Part shown: positions 1 through 7,423 of the stretch, in pieces | Layout: every line of letters begins with the position of its first letter | Position numbering within the stretch: the first letter of the stretch is position 1 | Program-made: the position numbers and the translations under genes | The notes under the pieces: generated by a model | Seen by the model: the letters and a program-made list of their open reading frames with translations, nothing else | Database searches by the model: none | Told to the model about the DNA's origin: nothing | From: Sphingomonadales bacterium | Lineage (GTDB): Bacteria > Pseudomonadota > Alphaproteobacteria > Sphingomonadales > Sphingomonadaceae | Direction of reading: 5' to 3' | Assembly: GCA_013298745.1 (NCBI GenBank) | Contig: JAAFIT010000091.1 | Span: forward strand, 1-7,423 | DNA length: 7,423 nt

Positions 1-2518
<2,518 letters not shown>

Positions 2519-2525
2519 TGAATCT

Positions 2526-2530
2526 CTCCT
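2526..2530 (-). promoter_or_regulatory. ppdK ribosome binding site
   Basis: AGGAG on the minus strand, seven bases before the GTG at 2518. It supports GTG as the ppdK start. It lies outside the nearby inverted-repeat element, whose edge is 14 nt further upstream, so the element does not overlap this site. Confidence 0.8.
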
Positions 2531-2544
2531 GCGCCGCCAAAGTG

Positions 2545-2657
2545 CCCCCACCCCGACCCTCCCCACTCTCCGCTGCGCGGGGGGGGAGGGAGAAGTTTTG
2601 TCCCCCTCCCCCCCCGTGAGCGCAGCGAGCGGAGAGTGGGGAGGGTCGGGGTGGGGG
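2545..2657. repeat. Inverted-repeat element 1 (BIME-like) between glyS and ppdK
   Basis: Two copies of a ~50-nt G/C-rich unit face each other. Unit A is at 2545-2592 (plus orientation: CCCCCACCCC end first, GGGAGGGAGA end last). Unit B is the inverted copy within about 2602-2657. The outer arms 2545-2578 and 2620-2657 are perfectly complementary except for a 4-nt AGCG insertion in the right arm. The inner parts are also complementary, with G8 at 2579-2586 and C8 at 2608-2615. The CCCCCACCCC ends are outermost, the reverse of element 2. The element fills most of the 145-nt glyS-ppdK gap and begins 6 nt after the glyS stop. No U-tract follows the hairpin in the direction of transcription, so it does not look like a standard intrinsic terminator. 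It resembles REP/BIME or other palindromic intergenic repeats by inference only; no transposase is present here. Confidence 0.9.
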
Positions 2658-2663
2658 AATTGT

Positions 2664-4937
2664 TCACCCTTCAACCTTCGAAAAGTCTGCCACACTGTAG
2701 GCCGCGGCGCGCAAGCGAGCCAAGAGCCCCAAACGATTGGCGCGCAGTTTCAGATCCGGTGCGTTGACGATGACACCATCGAAAAACGCATCGACCGCCG
2801 GCCGCAACCCGGCAAGCGCCGCCATGGCCGCGGTGAAATCCTCCGCGGCCACCGCAGCGGCGATGGCCGGAACTGCTGTATCGAGCGCAGCGCCGAGTGC
2901 GGTTTCGGCGGCTTCGGTGAACAGCGCTGCGTCCGATTGCGGCGCGAACACGTCACCCTTGGCTTCCTCGATGCGCAGGATGTTGGCGGCGCGCTTCACC
3001 CCGGCGAGGAGATTGGTGCCGTCGTCGGTGGCCAGCACGGCCTGCAAGGCGCGGACGCGAGCGAGCAGGCGGACGAGATCGTCCTCACCGCCGAGCGCAA
3101 ACACCGCGTCGATGAGGTCGTGGCGAACACCGGCTTCGCGTTGTTCATTCTTCAGTCGCTCAGCCACAAAGTCGAACATATACTTCAGAAGCATGCTCTT
3201 GGGTCGAATGTGCAAAAAGGCATACGCTTCCGCACGATCAACATTCCAAGGGACCTGAAATCTAGGCGAACCTTCCTCAGATTCAAAAAACCAAGAAAAA
3301 TCTTCCAAAGCCTCAGCCCCAGAACTTAACTTTTTCAGAGCGAGTGTTGGTTCAAAAACTATATTATAGCCATGGTATTTTTGAATAAAGCTATCGACAA
3401 GCCATTCGAATACAGAACTACTGGCGGCAGTTAGCGGCAATTTGACATTATTTGAAACAACTATTCGAATAATACCTCTTGCTGCGCGCCGCAATGCGAA
3501 TGGATCTCTTGAGCCTGTTGGAAACTCCATGATGGCAAAAAAACTAAAGATGGTATCAAGCTTATCCGCCAGCGCCACCACCACGCTCACCGGGGCCGTC
3601 GGCACGTCATCGCCCTGCCCGACCGGCTTGTAATGGTCACGAATGGCTTCGGCGACCTGCGGGTCGAGCCCGGCGACATGCGCCAGATAGGCGCCAGCGA
3701 TGCCCTGCACTTCCGGAAACTCGCCGACTGTTGCCGAGACCAGATCGGCCTTGCACAGCCGTGCCGCCTGTTCAGCGAGATCGGCGTCGCCCTTGACCGC
3801 ACCCGATTCCACCAGCCAGCGTGCCAGCTTGGCGACGCGTTCGACCTTGTCGGCGACCGTCCCCAGTTTCTCGTGAAAGACGATATCGCCGAGCTTGGGC
3901 AGTAACGCCTCCAGCCCGCCAGCCTTCACCGTGGCGACATCCTGATCCCAGAAGAATTTGGCATCGGACAGCCGCGCCGACAGCACGCGTTCATTCCCCG
4001 CAACGATCGCCACACCACCGTCACTCGCTAGCAAATTGGCGACACAGACGAAATTCGGCGCCAGCGCGCCACTCGCGTCCGCACAGGCGAAATATTTCTG
4101 GTTGGTGCGCATCGTCAACTGGATGACTTCGCGCGGCACGGCGAGGAACGCCGGATCGAAGCTCCCCAGCATCGGCACCGGCCATTCGGTGAGTCCGGCG
4201 TTTTCCGCCACCAGCCCGGCGTCGGGGATGACGGTCAGGCCCCTGGCTGCGCCGGCCTTGGCGGCACCCGCTTCGATGATGGCGCGGCGGTCGGCCGAAG
4301 CCACGATCACCTTGGCCGCCAGCAACTGCGCCGCATAGGTGCCGGCATTGTCGATGGCGATCGGCGCCGGGGCATGGATACGGTGGCCGCGCGTCGTCCG
4401 CCCCGCCGCCACGCCATGCGCTTCGCACGCCACCACTGCGTCACCCAATAGCGCGATGATGCCGGTCAACGGCCGCACCCAGCGCGGGCTTCCGGACTCT
4501 GCCGAGGCCGCACCCCAGCGCATCGATTTCGGCCAGGCGAAATCGCGAACGATGGCGGGAACCAGATCAGCGAGGATCGCCGCCGCATCGCGCCCCGGCG
4601 TTTCGATATGGGCGAACAGCACGGCGCCCTTGGGGGTCCGGCGCTCCTCCAACTGGTCGCGCGTCAGTCCGGTCGAGCGCAGAAAGCCGGCAATCGCCGC
4701 CTCGGGCGCGCTCGCCGATGGCCCCTTGCGTTCTTCGCGCGTCGCCGCACTCGCCGCCGCCACATCACGCGCGATCAGCCATAGCCGCCGCGGCGTCACA
4801 TCGGCGACCACCTCGCCATGCGCGAGGCCAGCCGCCTTCAGGCCATCGACAAAGCGCGTGCGGAGCTGCTCGGCAGCAGCCGCCTGCATCCGCGCGGGGA
4901 TTTCTTCGGATGCCAGTTCAAGGAGGAAATTGCTCAT
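2664..4937 (-). CDS. glyS: Glycine--tRNA ligase beta subunit
   Basis: This is the beta subunit of the bacterial alpha2-beta2 glycyl-tRNA synthetase; it handles tRNA binding while GlyQ carries the aminoacylation site. The product is 757 residues. The start at 4937 gives the family-typical MSNFLLELASEEIPARM. Other recognisable blocks are VTPRRLWLIARDV, WPKSMRWG, TRGHRIHAP, MRTNQKYFAC, LSDAKFFWDQDVA, the HD-like region KADLVSATVGEFPEVQG, PTGSRDPFALRRAARG, and REAGVRHDLIDAVFALGG. The C-terminal anticodon-binding-like tail is APDLKLRANRLGLLARLRAA. The protein is longer than the usual ~690 residues; the extra length appears to fall within residues ~457-600, encoded by a strongly AT-rich segment. 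The reading frame can be extended upstream to a GTG at 5105, but that would translate the intergenic repeat and overlap glyQ, so 4937 is preferred. The ribosome binding site lies within the repeat element upstream. Confidence 0.97.
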   Translation of the reverse strand: MSNFLLELASEEIPARMQAAAAEQLRTRFVDGLKAAGLAHGEVVADVTPRRLWLIARDVAAASAATREERKGPSASAPEAAIAGFLRSTGLTRDQLEERRTPKGAVLFAHIETPGRDAAAILADLVPAIVRDFAWPKSMRWGAASAESGSPRWVRPLTGIIALLGDAVVACEAHGVAAGRTTRGHRIHAPAPIAIDNAGTYAAQLLAAKVIVASADRRAIIEAGAAKAGAARGLTVIPDAGLVAENAGLTEWPVPMLGSFDPAFLAVPREVIQLTMRTNQKYFACADASGALAPNFVCVANLLASDGGVAIVAGNERVLSARLSDAKFFWDQDVATVKAGGLEALLPKLGDIVFHEKLGTVADKVERVAKLARWLVESGAVKGDADLAEQAARLCKADLVSATVGEFPEVQGIAGAYLAHVAGLDPQVAEAIRDHYKPVGQGDDVPTAPVSVVVALADKLDTIFSFFAIMEFPTGSRDPFALRRAARGIIRIVVSNNVKLPLTAASSSVFEWLVDSFIQKYHGYNIVFEPTLALKKLSSGAEALEDFSWFFESEEGSPRFQVPWNVDRAEAYAFLHIRPKSMLLKYMFDFVAERLKNEQREAGVRHDLIDAVFALGGEDDLVRLLARVRALQAVLATDDGTNLLAGVKRAANILRIEEAKGDVFAPQSDAALFTEAAETALGAALDTAVPAIAAAVAAEDFTAAMAALAGLRPAVDAFFDGVIVNAPDLKLRANRLGLLARLRAAAYSVADFSKVEG
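3145..3565 (-). other. AT-rich compositional island inside glyS
   Basis: Counting bases by line, 3241-3480 is about 38% GC (92 of 240), and 3361-3420 is about 32%. Sequence on both sides appears well above 60%. The codons change too: TTA, AGA, ATA, TCT, AGT, GTT and TTT are frequent here and rare in the rest of the gene. The frame stays open, and conserved GlyS blocks (DKLDT, PTGSRDPFALRRAA) lie inside. The boundaries look abrupt, near the codons for ALADKLD on one side and EQREAGVRHDL on the other. This fits a recombined or acquired segment, but the sequence alone does not prove origin. Confidence 0.85.
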
Positions 4938-5059
4938 TCTCCCTCCCCCCCGGCGTAGCCGAGTGTGGGGAGGGCCGGGGTGGGGGGTGTGGGCGCAGAG
5001 GAGCAAATCCCCCACCCCAACCCTCCCCACTCTACGCCTTCGGCGTGGGGGGAGGGAGA
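4938..5059. repeat. Inverted-repeat element 2 (BIME-like) between glyQ and glyS
   Basis: Two copies of the same ~50-nt unit found in element 1. Unit C (minus orientation) is at 4938-4987 and unit D (plus orientation) at 5009-5059, separated by a 21-nt loop. Here the CCCCCACCCC ends face inward and the GGGAGGGAGA ends are outermost, opposite to element 1. The outer 13 bp (4938-4950 with 5047-5059) pair perfectly, and the inner arms pair with a few mismatches. Each unit has its own central small hairpin: CGGC-TAC-GCCG in C (minus strand) and CGCC-TTC-GGCG in D. The element occupies 122 of the 133 nt between glyQ and glyS and abuts the glyS ATG. Confidence 0.9.
4941..4946 (-). promoter_or_regulatory. 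glyS ribosome binding site inside repeat unit C
   Basis: GGAGGG on the minus strand, with GGAGG four bases before the ATG at 4937, a slightly short spacing. The site is the conserved GGGAGGGAGA end of repeat unit C, so the repeat itself supplies the Shine-Dalgarno sequence. It falls in the 13-bp outer stem of element 2, where it would pair with the TCTCCCTCCC stretch of unit D on the mRNA. No other candidate site is seen between the repeat and the ATG. Confidence 0.7.
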
Positions 5060-5070
5060 CAGATTTGCGC

Positions 5071-5937
5071 TCATGCGACCTGCTCCACCCAGATATCAGC
5101 GACACCCTTCACCAGATCGCGCACCCGGCCAATATAGGCCTGGCGCTCGGCGACCGAGATGACACCGCGGGCGTTGAGCAGGTTGAAGATATGGCTGGCC
5201 TTGATGGCCTGGTCATAGGCCGGCAGCGGCAGACCGGCTGCGACCAGCGCGCGACATTCCTCGCTGACATCCTTGAAATGCTGGAACAACCGGTCGGTAT
5301 TGGCGTGCTCGAAATTATACGCCGAAAACTGCTGCTCGTTCTTCAGGAACACATCGCCATAGCTGACGCCGGCATCATTGTAGCGCAGATCATAAACGCT
5401 CTCGACGCCCTGCACATACATGGCGAGGCGTTCGAGGCCGTAGGTGAGTTCGCCCGCCACCGGCGCGCATTCATGGCCGCCGACCTGCTGGAAATAGGTG
5501 AACTGCGTCACCTCCATGCCGTCGCACCAGACCTCCCAGCCCAGCCCCCAGGCGCCGAGCGTCGGCGATTCCCAATCATCCTCGACGAAGCGGATGTCGT
5601 GCTTGTGGCGATCGATGCCGATGGCATCCAATGACCCGAGATAGAGATCGATCAGATCACCGGGCGACGGCTTCAGGATCACCTGAAACTGGTAATAATG
5701 CTGCAAGCGGTTGGGGTTCTCGCCATAACGGCCATCGCTTGGGCGGCGGCTCGGCTGCACGAACGCCGCGTTCCAGGCCTGCGGCCCCAGCGCGCGCAGC
5801 GTGGTCGCCGGGTGAAAGGTGCCGGCGCCGACTTCCATGTCATAGGGTTGCAGCAACGCGCAGCCCTGCTCGCCCCAGTAACGCTGGAGCGTCAGGATGA
5901 TGTTCTGGAACGACAGGGAGGTTACGGGGGAGCTCAG
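5071..5937 (-). CDS. glyQ: Glycine--tRNA ligase alpha subunit
   Basis: This is the catalytic alpha subunit of tetrameric glycyl-tRNA synthetase (class II): glycine + ATP + tRNA-Gly to Gly-tRNA. Hallmarks are [56 protein letters not shown] (motif 2 region), [20 protein letters not shown] and [14 protein letters not shown] (motif 3). The C-terminus ends WVEQVA. With CTG at 5937 as start the product is 288 residues, close to the usual 290-305. The start is uncertain. There is no ATG or GTG in any frame on this strand between 5881 and 6000, and the first in-frame ATG encodes the motif methionine of QPYDMEV, too late to be the start. CTG at 5937 has a GAAGG eight bases upstream. A CTG at 5916 and a TTG at 6000 (309 residues, 5 nt after the sorB stop) are alternatives. 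glyS follows 133 nt downstream. Confidence 0.95.
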   Translation of the reverse strand: MSSPVTSLSFQNIILTLQRYWGEQGCALLQPYDMEVGAGTFHPATTLRALGPQAWNAAFVQPSRRPSDGRYGENPNRLQHYYQFQVILKPSPGDLIDLYLGSLDAIGIDRHKHDIRFVEDDWESPTLGAWGLGWEVWCDGMEVTQFTYFQQVGGHECAPVAGELTYGLERLAMYVQGVESVYDLRYNDAGVSYGDVFLKNEQQFSAYNFEHANTDRLFQHFKDVSEECRALVAAGLPLPAYDQAIKASHIFNLLNARGVISVAERQAYIGRVRDLVKGVADIWVEQVA

Positions 5938-5945
5938 GGGAAACG

Positions 5946-5950
5946 CCTTC
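5946..5950 (-). promoter_or_regulatory. Possible glyQ ribosome binding site
   Basis: GAAGG on the minus strand, eight bases before the CTG at 5937. It is the only purine-rich site near the conserved GlyQ N-terminus, which is the main reason for preferring CTG 5937. It lies in one arm of a 9-bp inverted repeat (5944-5952 with 5982-5990). Confidence 0.4.
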
Positions 5951-5970
5951 GCAGCTGCAAAACTGCCCCG

Positions 5971-6000
5971 CGTGTAGCGGCGCGAAGGCGGCAGGGTCAA
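5971..6000 (-). promoter_or_regulatory. Possible promoter for glyQS
   Basis: A TTGACC at 6000-5995 matches a sigma-70 type -35 box. It is followed by CTACACG at 5977-5971, with a 17-18 nt spacer and a weak -10 match. It lies immediately after the sorB stop codon, where a housekeeping operon could separate its transcription from the sor genes. The -10 match is poor and no upstream element is seen, so this is tentative. The predicted start of transcription, near 5964, would leave a short leader before CTG 5937 and would exclude the TTG at 6000. Confidence 0.35.
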
Positions 6001-6005
6001 CCGAT

Positions 6006-6320
6006 TCAGGGGGCCTTGATGTCGCTCCGCCCTGCCTGCATCGCCACCAGCCAATCGACAATCTCTGCATCATCGGCCGCCGCGACCGGCGCCTTGTAAA
6101 CATTGCGCATCTTGGTCACCTCGCCCTGCCATTCTATGCGGCTGAGGTGCGGCTGGTTGAGCACCATTTCGGCCGAATGGCACGACAGGCAATTGGCATT
6201 GATCGCCTCCGCCGAAGGGCCACCCTTGATGTCGGCAAAGGGCACGAATTCGCCGGGCAATTCGATGCTGACCGGCCCTGCAGCCCCCAGCAGCAGCGCC
6301 ATGAACACCAGCCGCATCAT
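6006..6320 (-). CDS. sorB: Sulfite dehydrogenase cytochrome c subunit (SorB-like)
   Basis: A 104-residue exported monohaem cytochrome c that should accept electrons from the SorA molybdenum subunit and pass them to the respiratory chain. The start ATGATG at 6320 gives an N-terminal signal-like segment, [16 protein letters not shown], a hydrophobic core with one basic residue. The haem-binding CLSCH is at residues 44-48, and the likely distal ligand Met71 lies in [12 protein letters not shown]. The C-terminal helix is [10 protein letters not shown]. Small size, the SAEMVLNQP stretch after the haem site, and position directly after sorA match sulfite:cytochrome c oxidoreductase small subunits. 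The ATG overlaps the sorA stop (ATGA, 4 nt), which suggests translational coupling. A longer frame upstream, to 6377, lies within sorA and is not used. A generic small cytochrome c is the fallback call. Confidence 0.87.
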   Translation of the reverse strand: MMRLVFMALLLGAAGPVSIELPGEFVPFADIKGGPSAEAINANCLSCHSAEMVLNQPHLSRIEWQGEVTKMRNVYKAPVAAADDAEIVDWLVAMQAGRSDIKAP

Positions 6321-7423
6321 GCCAGCGTCACCGTCACGGCTTCGACGACATTGCGGGCATAGCCGCCGGGGTTCCAATTGGCGGCCATCGGCTGCGTCAG
6401 CCCTTTCGTGTTGGTGCAGCGCGCCATCAGCACGACCTTGCCCCTGGTGGCGGGCACTGCGGCATCGAAGCGGCGGAAGCTATAGGGGCCGGCGTCTGGG
6501 CCGAGCCTGGCCGGTGCCCAGGTATTGCCGCCATCCGCCGACACCTCGACCGCCTTGACGCCGCAATCGCCGCCAAAGGCAATGCCGCCGATGGGGAGCT
6601 TCGGCTGCCACTTCGCCTGAGCGCCATCGGCGATGCTGGTGATGAAGGATCGCGGCGGCATCGCGGCGATCGGCACACGCGGAAAGCTCGCCGTGCCCGG
6701 CGTCACCGTCGCGGTCGGATTGTCGGGTACCAGATAGGCCTTGGCCATCCAGTAATTGTCATCCGCCTTGTCGAGCACCTCGATGCTGTCGAGCATCTTC
6801 ACCCAATAGGTCGAAAACCAGCCGGGCACGACCAGCCGCAGCGGAAAGCCGTTGAGGATGGGCAGCGGTTCGCCATTCATCGCCCAGGCCAGCATCACCT
6901 CGCCATCACGCGCATGATCGACGCTCAGCGACTTCATGAAATCGGGCGCGTCATCAACCGGCGGTGCGTCCATGCCGGCAAAGCGCACCGCGACGGCGCC
7001 GGGCTTTACCCCGGCACGGTCGAGCACATCCTTCAGCCGCACCCCGGTCCAGCGCGCATTCGCCATCGCGCCATGGGCCCATTGCGCGCCGGCGACGCGC
7101 GGCGTGACCAGCCCCCGGGAGTTGCCCGAGCATTGGTTGACGGCGGTGATGTCAAAATGCGGCAGCGCCTGCAGATCGGCGAGCGACAGGGTGAGCGGCT
7201 TCTCCACCGACCCGCCGATTTTCAGGCGAAACGCCGCCGCGTCGATTTCGGTCGGGAACGGCCAGTGCCAGCGGACATAATGCCGGTCATTGGGGGTGAG
7301 GATCGGCCCATCGAACACCGAAAGCGGCGTTTCGAGCAATGGCGGCGTTGTCCGTTGCAGGATCATTGCGCCCTTGCCGGGAAAGCCGGTGGTCAGCGGG
7401 CGTATCGCCGGGCCAAAGGGCAG
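6317..7423 (-). CDS. sorA: Sulfite dehydrogenase molybdopterin subunit (SorA-like; 5' end beyond window)
   Basis: A periplasmic molybdenum enzyme of the sulfite oxidase family that oxidises sulfite to sulfate. It is open to the right edge; the first visible residues are LPFGPAIRPLTTGFPGK, so an internal ATG at 7366 is not the true start. The signal peptide, Tat-type in known relatives, lies outside. The molybdenum-ligating cysteine is in AVNQCSGNSRG (codon 7132-7130), followed by PRVAGAQWAHGAMANARWTGV. Further family blocks are PLRLVVPGWFSTYWVKML, DDNYWMAKAYLVPDNP, and the C-terminal dimerisation domain with GIAFGGDCGVKAVEVSADGG. The last residues, [11 protein letters not shown], overlap sorB by 4 nt. 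The haem is not within this subunit; the adjacent cytochrome supplies it, as in SorAB. About 369 residues are visible, close to a complete mature protein. Confidence 0.93.
   Translation of the reverse strand: MPFGPAIRPLTTGFPGKGAMILQRTTPPLLETPLSVFDGPILTPNDRHYVRWHWPFPTEIDAAAFRLKIGGSVEKPLTLSLADLQALPHFDITAVNQCSGNSRGLVTPRVAGAQWAHGAMANARWTGVRLKDVLDRAGVKPGAVAVRFAGMDAPPVDDAPDFMKSLSVDHARDGEVMLAWAMNGEPLPILNGFPLRLVVPGWFSTYWVKMLDSIEVLDKADDNYWMAKAYLVPDNPTATVTPGTASFPRVPIAAMPPRSFITSIADGAQAKWQPKLPIGGIAFGGDCGVKAVEVSADGGNTWAPARLGPDAGPYSFRRFDAAVPATRGKVVLMARCTNTKGLTQPMAANWNPGGYARNVVEAVTVTLA

Noticed and set aside
2545..2657. Intrinsic transcription terminator after glyS
   Set aside because: The hairpin is strong but the sequence after it in the direction of transcription (CACTTTGGCGG) has no U-tract, and ppdK continues in the same direction. 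It is better described as a repeat element.
3145..3565. Inserted small mobile element or intron in glyS
   Set aside because: The frame is open throughout, conserved GlyS motifs lie within the segment, and there are no terminal inverted repeats or target duplications that I can see.
2545..5059. CRISPR array made of the repeated units
   Set aside because: Only four units, in inverted pairs 2.3 kb apart, without regular spacers or cas genes.
4938..5105. 56-residue N-terminal extension of GlyS from a GTG at 5105
   Set aside because: It would translate the repeat into an Arg/Pro/Gly-rich stretch and overlap the end of glyQ. The start at 4937 matches the family N-terminus exactly and has a ribosome binding site.
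4339..5634. Plus-strand frame of 431 codons spanning glyS, the repeat and glyQ
   Set aside because: It runs antisense through two clear synthetase genes and the repeat, with low-complexity composition and no family resemblance.
5938..6005. Glycine riboswitch or T-box upstream of glyQ
   Set aside because: The 68-nt gap is too short, shows none of the conserved glycine riboswitch or T-box elements, and T-boxes are not expected in Proteobacteria.

Overview
This is a high-GC bacterial window with five genes, all on the minus strand. In transcription order (right to left) they are: the sulfite dehydrogenase catalytic subunit (sorA, cut by the right edge), its small c-type cytochrome partner (sorB), the alpha and beta subunits of tetrameric glycyl-tRNA synthetase (glyQ, glyS), and pyruvate phosphate dikinase (ppdK, cut by the left edge). 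GlyQ and GlyS sequences, codon choice, and the glyQ-glyS-ppdK order suggest an alphaproteobacterium, probably of the Sphingomonadales. That assignment is inferred from protein style and not proven. I see no RNA genes, CRISPR arrays, prophage or transposase genes, and no believable plus-strand gene.

Layout. Positions 7423-6317 hold sorA, and 6320-6006 hold sorB. The two overlap by an ATGA and form a tight periplasmic sulfite-oxidising pair. Positions 6005-5938 are a short gap with a weak promoter-like sequence and a 9-bp inverted repeat. Positions 5937-5071 hold glyQ, which has no ATG or GTG near its conserved N-terminus. Positions 5070-4938 are the glyQ-glyS gap, almost entirely filled by a G/C-rich inverted-repeat element. 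Positions 4937-2664 hold glyS, which contains a sharply AT-rich internal segment at about 3145-3565. Positions 2663-2519 are the glyS-ppdK gap, mostly filled by a second element of the same repeat family. Positions 2518-1 hold ppdK.

How the genes work together. GlyQ and GlyS form the alpha2-beta2 enzyme that charges tRNA-Gly and are needed in equal amounts. PpdK interconverts pyruvate and PEP and is a co-directional neighbour. SorA and SorB oxidise sulfite in the periplasm and pass electrons to a cytochrome c; they have no obvious functional link to glyQS.

The most interesting signals are structural, not new gene families. First, a ~50-nt repeat unit occurs four times, as two inverted pairs with opposite internal polarity. 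Its central hairpins differ in sequence but remain base-paired, and each unit carries a G-quadruplex motif. Second, the copy before glyS supplies the glyS ribosome binding site and would bury it in a long hairpin that begins 11 nt after the glyQ stop. Third, glyS contains an in-frame segment of foreign-looking composition. Fourth, glyQ appears to need a non-canonical start codon. I found no convincing undescribed multi-gene system.
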